64,000 bases of DNA, taken from Haloferax marinum (GTDB lineage: Archaea > Halobacteriota > Halobacteria > Halobacteriales > Haloferacaceae). Both the position numbers and the translations under genes were made by a program. This document shows positions 33,351 through 45,497 of the stretch, piece by piece. The notes beneath the pieces are model-generated. The model saw nothing but the letters and a program-made list of their open reading frames with translations, did not search any database and was not told the origin of the DNA. The stretch lies in assembly GCF_009674625.1 (NCBI RefSeq), contig NZ_WKJQ01000001.1, positions 1,860,001 to 1,924,000 of the forward strand. Direction: 5' to 3'. Numbering within the stretch: position 1 is the first letter of the stretch; each line of letters opens with the position of its first letter.

Positions 33351-34556
33351 ATGAACGATTATGAACTAATGCGCGAGACGTTGGCAGTCACTCACGGTGA
33401 ACACGGGCAAGCACCCGCACCCGGTGTCGAAGACGTCGTCGTTCCCCTCCACCTGTCGTCGACGTACTCGATTCCGGACGTGGACCCCGACGCGGACCTC
33501 GAACTCCTCGACCCGGACGCGGGTGAGTATCTCTACTCGCGGTTGTCGAACCCGACGCGGAACGCGCTCGAACATCGGTTGGCGGCGCTCGAAGGAGCCG
33601 AACACGCACTCGCGTTCGTCTCCGGGACGGCGGCTATCGCGGCGACGATGACGGCGACGGTCCGCCCCGGCGACCACATCGTCGCGTTCGAAGACCTCTA
33701 CGGCGGGACGAAGACGATGCTCAATCGCCTGTTCGCCGACCGACTTGACGTCGACGTGACGTTCGTCGACGCGACGGACGCAGCGAACGTCGAAGCCGCG
33801 ATGCGCGAGGAGACGACCCTCGTCTGGATGGAGACGCCGACGAACCCGCTGATGCACCTCTGTGACATCGAGGCTATCGCGGCCATCGCGGACGAGTGGG
33901 GCGCGCTCTTCGGCGTGGACAACACGTTCCTCAGTCCGTACTTCCAGAATCCGCTGTCGCTCGGTGCCGACGTCGTCGTCCACAGCACCACGAAGTATCT
34001 CAACGGCCACTCTGATTCGATTGGGGGTGCCGTCGTCACCAACCGCGACGACGTGATGGACGAACTCGCCTTCCTCCAGCGCGTCGGGATGGGGTCGATG
34101 CTCTCGCCGTTCGACTCCTACCTGACGCTTCGCGGCATCAAGACGCTCCCGCTCCGGATGCGCCAACACGAGGAGAACGCGATGGAGATTGCGCGCTTCC
34201 TCGAATCTCACGAGGCAGTGACGCGCGTGCTCTACCCCGGCCTCGACTCACACCCACAACACGAACTCGCTGTCCGCCAGCAGTCCGGATTCGGTGGTGT
34301 GCTCTCGTTCGAACTCGATACGGACCTCGATGGAACGGCCGAGTTCCTTGGGCGACTTCGTGAGTTCCCCCTCGCAGTCAGTCTCGGCGGTGTCGAGAGT
34401 CTCATCGAACACCCGGCGACGATGACGCACTCTCCGCTGGCACAGACCGAACGCGACGCGCTCGGCATCTCTGATTCCTTGCTTCGGATGTCCGTGGGCG
34501 TCGAACACGTCGACGACCTGCTCGCGGACCTCGACGCAGCGCTGGCGTCAGTCTGA
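33351..34556 (+). CDS. PLP-dependent trans-sulfuration enzyme (cystathionine synthase/lyase or methionine gamma-lyase family)
   Basis: A 401-residue Cys/Met-metabolism PLP enzyme. The PLP lysine is in VVHSTTKYLNGH (Lys215); the PLP-phosphate and ring contacts YSRLSNPTR (62-70), FVSGTAAIAAT (89-99) and the Asp of LFGVDNTFLSP are typical. The family interconverts O-acyl-homoserine, cystathionine, cysteine and methionine; reaction direction cannot be read from the motifs. The C-terminus SLGGVESLIEHPATMTHS is conserved in cystathionine gamma-synthase and gamma-lyase. ATG 33351 fits a TATA-like box 27 nt upstream; M7 is an alternative start. Confidence 0.88.
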   Translation: MNDYELMRETLAVTHGEHGQAPAPGVEDVVVPLHLSSTYSIPDVDPDADLELLDPDAGEYLYSRLSNPTRNALEHRLAALEGAEHALAFVSGTAAIAATMTATVRPGDHIVAFEDLYGGTKTMLNRLFADRLDVDVTFVDATDAANVEAAMREETTLVWMETPTNPLMHLCDIEAIAAIADEWGALFGVDNTFLSPYFQNPLSLGADVVVHSTTKYLNGHSDSIGGAVVTNRDDVMDELAFLQRVGMGSMLSPFDSYLTLRGIKTLPLRMRQHEENAMEIARFLESHEAVTRVLYPGLDSHPQHELAVRQQSGFGGVLSFELDTDLDGTAEFLGRLREFPLAVSLGGVESLIEHPATMTHSPLAQTERDALGISDSLLRMSVGVEHVDDLLADLDAALASV

Positions 34557-34652
34557 AGTCGCGTCGGCGGTCTCTCCGCCGGTCACGACCCGCCCTCTGG
34601 GCCGCTAACCGAGTTGTTTAACAGTCTACCCAGTGGTAGATACGCCAACGCA

Positions 34653-37259
34653 ATGCCGAGCGGAGAATACGACCCGGAAACCGTCGAGGCGAACTGGCAA
34701 GAGAGGTGGGTCGACGAAGACCTGTATGCGTACCCTGAGGGTGCGGTAGACCCAGACACCGTCTTCTCCATCGACTCGCCGCCGCCGACGGTGTCCGGGA
34801 GTCTCCACTGGGGCCACGTCTACGGCTTCACCCTCCAGGACTTCGTCGCCCGGTTCAACCGGATGCGCGGCGAGGACGTCTACTTCCCGTTCGGATACGA
34901 CGACAACGGAATCGCGTCCGAACTGCTGACTGAAGAAGAACTCGGAATCAAGCACCAGGACTACGAGCGACGCGAGTTCCAGAAACTCTGCCGCGAGGTC
35001 ACCTCGAAGTACGAAGCGGAGTTCACCGAGAAGATGCAGAATCTCGGCATCTCCATCGACTGGGACCAGACGTACCAGACCATCTCGCCCGAGGTCCAGC
35101 GTATCTCGCAACTCTCGTTCATCGACCTCTACGAGAAAGACCGGCAGTACCGTCAGCGCGCACCTGCCATCTGGTGTCCCGAGTGTGAGACGGCTATCTC
35201 GCAAGTCGAGACGGAAGACGACGAACAGGGGTCGCACTTCCACGACATCGAGTTCGGTGTCGCCGACTCCGAGGACTCCTTTGTCATCTCGACGACGCGT
35301 CCCGAACTTCTGCCCGCGTGTGTCGCCGTCTTCGTCCACCCCGACGACGACGACAATCAGCACCTCGTCGGACAGGAGGCCGAGATTCCGCTCTTTGGAC
35401 AGACGGTTCCCATCCTCGAAGACGAGCGCGTCGACCTAGAGACGGGAACGGGTCTCGTCATGTGCTGTACCTTCGGTGACCAGACCGACATCGAGTGGTA
35501 TCAGGCACACGACCTGCCGCTTCGTGTCGCTATCGACGAGTCCGGCACGATGACCGAGGTTGCAGACGACTACGCCGGACTCTCCTCCGACGAGGCACGC
35601 GAGGCAATCGTCTCCGACCTCGACGACGTCGGTGCGCTCCTCGACAAACGCGCCATCACTCACACGGTCAACGTCCACGAACGCTGTGGCACGAGCGTCG
35701 AGTTCCTCGTCAAAGACCAGTGGTACATCAAACTGCTCGACAAGCGCGAGGAGTACCTCGAAGCGGGCGAGCAGATGGAGTGGTTCCCAGACAAGATGTT
35801 CACGCGGTACAAAAACTGGATCGAGGGCCTCCAGTGGGACTGGGCCATCTCCCGGCAGCGCTCGTCGGGAATTCCGTTCCCGGTCTGGTACTGCGAGGAC
35901 TGCGAACACGTCGTCGTCGCCGAGCGCGAGGACCTGCCGGTCGACCCGCTTTCGGACGACCCACCGGTCGACACCTGTCCCGAGTGTGGCCACGACGAGT
36001 TCGTCGCCGAAGACGACGTCTTCGACACGTGGGCAACCTCGTCGCTGACGCCCCTCATCAACGCTGGGTGGGACTGGAACCCAGAGAGTGAGACGTTCGA
36101 GATGGACAAGCCCGAACTCTACCCGTTCGACATGCGCCCACAGGGCCACGACATCATCTCGTTTTGGCTGTTCCACACGGTCGTCAAGTGCTACGAGCAC
36201 ACGGGCGAGGTTCCGTTCGACAGCGTCATGATAAACGGGATGGTCCTCGACAAGAACCGCGAGAAGATGTCGAAGTCCGTCGGTAACGTCGTCTCACCCG
36301 ACGAGGTTCTCGAGAAGTTCCCGGTCGACGCGGCACGCTACTGGGCCGCCGGAAGCGCCGTCGGCGACGACCTGCCGTACCAGGAGAAGGGCCTCGTCGC
36401 GGGCGAGAAGTTGATGCGCAAACTCTGGAACGCGTCGAAACTCGTCGATTCGCTCACCGAAGACGCACCGGAGGAGTTCGACCACGACGACCTGAAGACG
36501 CTCGACCGCTGGCTCTTGGCCTCGCTGGACCGCGAAATCGAGTACGCGACGGAGAAACTCGAGAACCGCGAGTTCTCGAAGGCTCGCGATAGCCTGCGGA
36601 GTTTCTTCTGGCACACGTTCTGTGACGACTACCTCGAAATCGCAAAACAGCGCCTCCGTGAGGGCGACGACCCGTCGGCGGCCTACACGTTGCAGACTGC
36701 TCACCAGCGCTTCCTCGTCCTCTTCGCGCCCATCCTCGCACACGTCACCGAGGAACTCTGGCGCGAGATGTACTCCGAAGAGAGCGTCCACGAACAGTCG
36801 TGGCCCGACCCGCTCGGACTCGACGCCGACTTCGAGGCGGGCGAGACTGCCATGGCCGTCGTCGGTGCGCTTCGGAAGTACAAGAGCGACGCCCAACTGT
36901 CGATGAACGCCGGCATCGACGACGTGGAAGTGTACGGCGACATCCACGGGTTCGAAGACGACATCAGCGGCGTCATGCACGTCGATTCGCTCACCTCGAC
37001 CGACGAGGAACCGCCTATCGAGTCGGTCATCTCGGGTATCGACCTCGACTACTCCATCGTCGGCCCCGAGTTCGGAAGCAAGGTTCCGGACATCGAAGCG
37101 GCGCTCGCACAGGACGACTACGAACTCGTCGGTGACGAACTCCACGTCGCGGGCGTCGAACTCGGCCCCGACGCGTTCGAGGTCAACGAAGAGCGTACCT
37201 ACTCTGGCGACGGCGAATTCGTCGAGACCGAGGGCGCGCTCATCATCGTCAAGAACTGA
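34653..37259 (+). CDS. valS: Valyl-tRNA synthetase
   Basis: An 868-residue class I synthetase. The HIGH motif is GSLHWGHVYG, the signature PFGYDDNGIASE replaces the more usual WDDNGLPTE, and KMSKS is EKMSKSVGNVV. A CP1 editing domain (FVISTTRPELLPACVAVFVHPDD) and a zinc-binding knuckle (CPECE; CEDCE; CPECG) are visible. The start MPSGEYDPETVEANWQ at 34653 matches family N-termini better than the frame opening at 34614, which contains the TATA-like gtttaac. The ending after the anticodon-binding domain is acidic, as in other halophilic ValRS. Confidence 0.95.
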   Translation: MPSGEYDPETVEANWQERWVDEDLYAYPEGAVDPDTVFSIDSPPPTVSGSLHWGHVYGFTLQDFVARFNRMRGEDVYFPFGYDDNGIASELLTEEELGIKHQDYERREFQKLCREVTSKYEAEFTEKMQNLGISIDWDQTYQTISPEVQRISQLSFIDLYEKDRQYRQRAPAIWCPECETAISQVETEDDEQGSHFHDIEFGVADSEDSFVISTTRPELLPACVAVFVHPDDDDNQHLVGQEAEIPLFGQTVPILEDERVDLETGTGLVMCCTFGDQTDIEWYQAHDLPLRVAIDESGTMTEVADDYAGLSSDEAREAIVSDLDDVGALLDKRAITHTVNVHERCGTSVEFLVKDQWYIKLLDKREEYLEAGEQMEWFPDKMFTRYKNWIEGLQWDWAISRQRSSGIPFPVWYCEDCEHVVVAEREDLPVDPLSDDPPVDTCPECGHDEFVAEDDVFDTWATSSLTPLINAGWDWNPESETFEMDKPELYPFDMRPQGHDIISFWLFHTVVKCYEHTGEVPFDSVMINGMVLDKNREKMSKSVGNVVSPDEVLEKFPVDAARYWAAGSAVGDDLPYQEKGLVAGEKLMRKLWNASKLVDSLTEDAPEEFDHDDLKTLDRWLLASLDREIEYATEKLENREFSKARDSLRSFFWHTFCDDYLEIAKQRLREGDDPSAAYTLQTAHQRFLVLFAPILAHVTEELWREMYSEESVHEQSWPDPLGLDADFEAGETAMAVVGALRKYKSDAQLSMNAGIDDVEVYGDIHGFEDDISGVMHVDSLTSTDEEPPIESVISGIDLDYSIVGPEFGSKVPDIEAALAQDDYELVGDELHVAGVELGPDAFEVNEERTYSGDGEFVETEGALIIVKN

Positions 37260-37292
37260 GCGGAAAACGGCGGCCGCAGAAAACTCGCTTTT

Positions 37293-38348
37293 TTATCGGT
37301 CCACACCGACCGCGTCTTCTATCGAGTCGAAGCCGTCGCGTTCGAGCAGTTCGAGGAGGCCACGGTTGATGTCACGTGCGATGGACGGGCCTTCGTATAT
37401 CATGCCCGTGTAGAGTTGGACCATCGACGCGCCCGCGCGAATCTTCTGATAGGCACCTTCGGCGTCGGAGACACCGCCGACGCCGACGATGGGAACGTCG
37501 GTTCGGTCGGCGAGGAACCGAATCATCTCGGTGGCCGCGCCTTCGATGGGCTTGCCGGAGAGACCGCCGCGTTCGGCCTGATTCGGGTTCTGGAGGGAGT
37601 CGGGCCGAGAGGTGGTCGTGTTGCTCGCGATGATACCGTCGAGTGAGAGGTCGTCGACGACTTCGAGTGCGTCTTCGACGGCGGGGTCCGGAAGGTCGGG
37701 GGAGAGTTTTACGAGGAGTGGGTCCGCGCCCGCGTCCACGAGGGTGCCGAGAATCGCTTCGAGGGAGTCGCGGTTCTGTAGGTCGCGGAAGCCCTCGCTG
37801 TTGGGACACGAGACGTTGACGACGAAGTAGTCCGCACCATCGGCGACGCGTTCGTAGGTGTACAGGTAGTCTTCGGGGGCGTCCTCGGTGGCCGTCTCCT
37901 CGGAGAGTGCGAGGTTGACGCCGACCGGGACGTCCGGGCGTGGCCCTGCAGACAGACGCGCACCGACCGCGTCCGCGCCCTCGTTGTTGAGGCCCATCCG
38001 GTTGATGAGCGCCTCGTCTTCGGGGAGGCGGAACATGCGCGGGCGAGGGTTCCCCGGTTGTGGCTTGGCGGTGACGCCACCGACTTCGACGTGGCCGAAT
38101 CCGAGTGCTGCGAGAACAGTCGGTATCTCGGCGTTCTTGTCGAATCCGGCGGCGACGCCGACCGGATTGGGGAAGTCGAGGCCGAACGCTGACGTCGCGA
38201 GTCGTGGGTCAGAGACGCGGTAGCGGCGTTCGAGGAGCGATTCGACGGGCGTGTCACGGACCGACCGGAGTAGTCCGTGAACCGTCCCGTGGGCGGTCTC
38301 TGGTGGGAGCGAAAACAGGAGCGGTTTAGCGAGTTGGTAGACGTTCAT
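37293..38348 (-). CDS. pyrD: Dihydroorotate dehydrogenase (class 2, quinone-linked)
   Basis: A 351-residue FMN enzyme for the fourth step of pyrimidine synthesis. The N-terminus (MNVYQLAKPLLFSLPPETAHG) is the membrane-associated helix of class 2 enzymes. FPNPVGVAAGFDKNAE, the NRMGLNNEG FMN segment, the catalytic Ser in VVNVSCPNSEG (class 2 uses Ser) and IVGVGGVSDAEGA are present. It lies 59 nt downstream of the small AbrB-like gene on the same strand, so they may share a transcript. Confidence 0.93.
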   Translation of the reverse strand: MNVYQLAKPLLFSLPPETAHGTVHGLLRSVRDTPVESLLERRYRVSDPRLATSAFGLDFPNPVGVAAGFDKNAEIPTVLAALGFGHVEVGGVTAKPQPGNPRPRMFRLPEDEALINRMGLNNEGADAVGARLSAGPRPDVPVGVNLALSEETATEDAPEDYLYTYERVADGADYFVVNVSCPNSEGFRDLQNRDSLEAILGTLVDAGADPLLVKLSPDLPDPAVEDALEVVDDLSLDGIIASNTTTSRPDSLQNPNQAERGGLSGKPIEGAATEMIRFLADRTDVPIVGVGGVSDAEGAYQKIRAGASMVQLYTGMIYEGPSIARDINRGLLELLERDGFDSIEDAVGVDR

Positions 38349-38407
38349 CTCGGGATTACGTGCGGTTCGCTGGAGGAGGGTAGTGGTGAGACGGTACGGC
38401 ACACCCG

Positions 38408-38605
38408 TTAGAAGTCGTGTTCGACTTGGTCTGGGTCTGCTTTCTGGATGATGATCTTGCCGTCTCGAACCCGAACGAACACCTCGTCGCCGATTTCCAT
38501 CCCGGCGACTGCGAGTTCGTCTTCGTGGAGGTTGACGTGGACGTTGTGATACTCGCCATTCTCGTCTTTGGCGCCACTCGGACTGAGCTTCTTTTTCCGG
38601 ACCAT
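38408..38605 (-). CDS. Small AbrB/SpoVT-like (swapped-hairpin) protein
   Basis: A 65-residue basic-start protein (MVRKKKLSPSGAKDENGEY) whose HVNLHEDELAVAGMEIGDEVFVRVRDGKIIIQKA matches the swapped-hairpin AbrB fold of small DNA-binding proteins and antitoxins. The upstream ATG at 38671 is rejected because a TATA-like box (cttatgtatcc on the minus strand, about 38637-38648) lies between it and ATG 38605. It may regulate itself and the downstream pyrD; no toxin gene is adjacent. Confidence 0.7.
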   Translation of the reverse strand: MVRKKKLSPSGAKDENGEYHNVHVNLHEDELAVAGMEIGDEVFVRVRDGKIIIQKADPDQVEHDF

Positions 38606-38754
38606 CTGGGGGTCTATCCGTTGGTTCGCTGCAGTGGATACATAAGTGTTGTCTCCGTCATTCCTCGCCAAGGGGGGTTTGGGCCAATTACGGGCGTCTT
38701 TTTGCCAAAAATATCTCCTGTTTGATAGCTACTCGAGAGGGCGAACCCCGTGGA

Positions 38755-38842
38755 GTATATAAGTATGTGCCCGTCGTCGGTCGAAAATCGGCGATATATT
38801 TATGATGTGCCATGTGGTTCAATGGCATAGAGGTGGAAAATC
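38755..38842 (+). promoter_or_regulatory. Twin TATA boxes and Shine-Dalgarno upstream of mc1
   Basis: Two strong AT boxes, gtatataag (38755-38763) and atatattta (38794-38802), precede the MC1 gene. From the second, transcription should start near 38825. gaggtgg (38830-38836) is a Shine-Dalgarno 6 nt before ATG 38843. Two promoters and an SD suggest high expression, as expected for a chromatin protein. Confidence 0.6.
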
Positions 38843-39157
38843 ATGGTACGCGAGGACGGTAAACGGAATTTCGTGCTCCGAGAGGAGGACGGTACAGAGA
38901 CGAGTGTGTTCTCCGGGAGCATGCCACGACAGGCTGCACTCAAAGCAGCCCGACGGCTCGACCCTGCAGACTCCGAAGAGGAAGCACAATCAAGCGCAGT
39001 CGAGATTCGACTCCGTGAGAAGGGGACCGACAAGGTTCACATCTTCGACGCTTGGGCCTGGGAGAGCAGTGCTCCCGAGGACAAGCCGGGCTGGATGGAA
39101 GGCAGCATCACCAAGGGGAACGTCTCCAAGAAGGGGATCGAGCACCTCGAAGAATAA
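38843..39157 (+). CDS. Non-histone chromosomal protein MC1
   Basis: A 104-residue architectural DNA-bending protein of the MC1 family. The core RNFVLREEDGTETSVFSGSMPRQAALKAARR followed by IRLREKGTDKVHIFDAWAW and KPGWMEGSITKGNVSKKGIEHLEE aligns by eye over its full length with methanosarcinal MC1 (about 93 residues), including the PRQAALKAA signature. An acidic insertion (about 45-55: DPADSEEEAQS) separates the two halves. It precedes the rRNA operon by 800 bp. Confidence 0.9.
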   Translation: MVREDGKRNFVLREEDGTETSVFSGSMPRQAALKAARRLDPADSEEEAQSSAVEIRLREKGTDKVHIFDAWAWESSAPEDKPGWMEGSITKGNVSKKGIEHLEE

Positions 39158-39954
39158 GTCGGCAGAGCTCACTTTCTTATTGCGCGCGACTGCGCACGCA
39201 CGTGTAACATCAGATTGGGAGACGAATCCCTCACCACCAGCCGGCACGCGTGCCCACGAGTCGATACCCCTTTGACGACAGCCCTACCAGTTCCGCCTGC
39301 GCGACCAACACCCGGTCAGACCGTACGTACGACGCGGGGGATGAACGGCCGGCCTCCAGTCGCGCGACATCAACACTCGTGAGAGACATTCATATCTCTC
39401 TGAATTTCGTGTCTCTCTGAATTCATCACGATTTTATGAGGTTTCTCGGCATGAAACCGCATGACGAAGCGCCTTTGGTTCGACGGCCTTTTATGTAACC
39501 GTGCCATTCGAAGTAATGTGAAGAAGCGCACGGGGGCACTCCCCCCGAAGGCTTCGTCCGAACGCCACCCGACCCATGGTCGTCTGGCGCACACCGGGAT
39601 GACACACCTTCCCGGTGCGCCGATGATACGACGGCCTTAAGTGGTCCAAGGCATTTCGGAAGAATGCGAAAGACACAACGCGATTTCGGGGCGTTTCAAC
39701 GCGTCCCGATTCACGGGTTGGGTCGAGCGCGGTTCGACGGGTTTATACCTTCGAACCACCTCGATTCAAATCCGAAGGAAATGAGGATTCCGCCCCTGCG
39801 GTACGCCGCAAGACGGTATCTGATGTTAGCCCTAGTAGTTCGGTGACATCCGAACGGATGTCCCCGAACTCGGACCTTTGAACGGTGATTTGACAGCAAT
39901 ACGCTGCCATTCACCCGCCAACACCCCGCGACCAGGTTTAAATGGTCGCGACCC
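39158..39954 (+). promoter_or_regulatory. rRNA operon promoter and leader region
   Basis: Three related promoter blocks are visible: ttcgacggccttttatgtaa (39479-39498), tacgacggccttaagtgg (39627-39644) and ttcgacgggtttatacc (39733-39749). They share a cgacgg upstream element then a TATA-like core, as known for multi-promoter haloarchaeal rRNA operons. A possible fourth (gattttatgagg, about 39430-39441) lies upstream. From 39158 to about 39425 there is no gene; a ctctctgaatt direct repeat (about 39397-39423) is the only structure. The 16S processing stem begins at 39825. Confidence 0.8.
39825..39874 (+). other. 5' arm of the 16S rRNA processing stem
   Basis: gttagccctagtagttc (39825-39841) and following bases pair with gaactactagggctgac (41502-41518), and cgaactcgga (39865-39874) with tccgagttcg (41469-41478), enclosing 16S rRNA in a long stem. 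In haloarchaea such stems carry the bulge-helix-bulge cut by EndA, whose gene is also in this window. The 3' arm spans 41469-41518. Confidence 0.85.
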
Positions 39955-41427
<1,473 letters not shown>

Positions 41428-41520
41428 AACGACCGAGACCACCCCGACGGGGTGGCTCACTTTCGATTTCCGAGTTCGAACACATCCGTTCGGACACCTT
41501 AGAACTACTAGGGCTGACAC

Positions 41521-41592
41521 GGGCCCATAGCTCAGTGGTAGAGTGCCTCCTTTGCAAGGAGGATGCCCAGGGTTCGAATCCCTGTGGGTCCA
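41521..41592 (+). tRNA. tRNA-Ala (anticodon UGC)
   Basis: A 72-nt cloverleaf in the 16S-23S spacer. Acceptor gggccca pairs with tgggtcc, the anticodon loop in cctcctttgcaaggagg reads TGC, and the T loop is ggttcgaatcc. The CCA end is not encoded. Spacer tRNA-Ala is standard in haloarchaeal rRNA operons. Confidence 0.97.
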
Positions 41593-41750
41593 TGGTAAGC
41601 AATGTTCAACGCTCGTTGAATCGTGCCCCTTAAGTGTGGGACGACGATACGATGTGATGGACATTGACGACTGATGCACCATCCCGCGCAAGCGTGGTTG
41701 GGAAGGGTCGAAAACGCGCCAGAAGACTACTGGGCGTTTGATGAAACCGT

Positions 41751-41800
41751 ATGTACGTGCAATCCAGGCGTCCACTGGACCCGTTCTCCGGGTCACAGTG
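41751..41800 (+). other. 5' arm of the 23S rRNA processing stem
   Basis: atgtacgtgcaatccag (41751-41767) is the exact complement of ctggattgcacgtacat (44754-44770), and tggacccgttctccggg (about 41776-41792) pairs imperfectly with the ccgggaacgggtcca (44731-44745) block. Together they enclose 23S rRNA and should form the bulge-helix-bulge processing site. Confidence 0.85.
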
Positions 41801-41810
41801 ACTATATCAA

Positions 41811-44716
<2,906 letters not shown>

Positions 44717-44830
44717 ATACGCACTGAGATCCGGGAACGGGTCCAGGCGCAAACTGGATTGCACGTACATTAAGTCAGATTCGACGCCACCGATATTGGT
44801 ATGGCGACGGTTCGATTCCGTCGATCGGAT

Positions 44831-44952
44831 TTAAGGCGGCCAGAGCGGTGAGGTTCCACCCGTACCCATCCCGAACACGGCAGTTAAGCTCACCTGCGTT
44901 CTGGTCAGTACTGGAGTGAGCGATCCTCTGGGAAATCCAGTTCGCCGCCCCT
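44831..44952 (+). rRNA. rrfA: 5S ribosomal RNA
   Basis: Begins ttaaggcggccagagcgg and ends ttcgccgcccct, about 122 nt, with the conserved cccatcccgaacacgg and the terminal helix ggcggc/gccgcc. It follows 23S by about 114 nt. Confidence 0.96.
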
Positions 44953-44963
44953 ATTCATACTCA

Positions 44964-45028
44964 GAAAGCCCACCGGAGATTCCTCCGGTGGGCTTTCTTC
45001 ATTTATGGCGAGTGGAATCCCCACTCGC
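44964..45028 (+). terminator. Terminator hairpins after 5S rRNA
   Basis: gaaagcccaccggag (44964-44978) pairs perfectly with ctccggtgggctttc (44983-44997), a 15-bp stem with a 4-nt loop, followed by ttcattta. A second hairpin, gcgagtgg/ccactcgc (45008-45028), follows. They are placed to end the rRNA transcript before tRNA-Cys. The 210 bp from there to the tRNA hold only its putative TATA box. Confidence 0.75.
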
Positions 45029-45241
45029 GTATCACTCATCCGTGAGCCGCAGCACGCGGTCTCGACGAGAGGCCGTCACGCGGTCACGACGAGTGTAACT
45101 GCGAGTCGTCTCCGATAGCCTACAGAGAGTCATCCCTCTCCCTCAGGCACTCGTTCTCTGTTGCCCCAAACGAGGGGTTTTCGAATCACAGATGCCGCAC
45201 ACCGTCAGGCTTAAGCACAAGACAGCGGTACGATTAATTGC

Positions 45242-45318
45242 GCCAAGGTGGCAGAGTTCGGCCCAACGCATCCGCCTGCAGAGCGGAACCCCCGCCGGTT
45301 CAAATCCGGCCCTTGGCT
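45242..45318 (+). tRNA. tRNA-Cys (anticodon GCA)
   Basis: A 77-nt cloverleaf: acceptor gccaagg/ccttggc with discriminator T, anticodon stem-loop tccgcctgcagagcgga with GCA, and T loop ggttcaaatcc. CCA is not encoded. A TATA-like gcttaagcac (about 45209-45218) 27 nt upstream resembles the second rRNA promoter and suggests independent transcription. A T-rich stretch (tttctctttgaac) follows the tRNA. The 179 bp to the next gene hold nothing recognisable. Confidence 0.95.
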
Positions 45319-45497
45319 TTCTCTTTGAACTTATTTGGAGTGTCTTCTCCTGAGGAACCGTCGACCAACGAGTAAAATCTGAGCTGATGGTTCTCGCCGG
45401 TTGGCCCGCCGGACCGGGAGATGCTGCTCGAAAATCGTGCAGACGGAATCGGAAAAATGCACAGACGCGAGACTGCGTTCGGGCTCGTCCGACGGTG

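Noticed and set aside
34557..34652. Val-rich leader ORF upstream of valS
   Set aside because: No such ORF; the region contains only a TATA-like box and a short GC hairpin.
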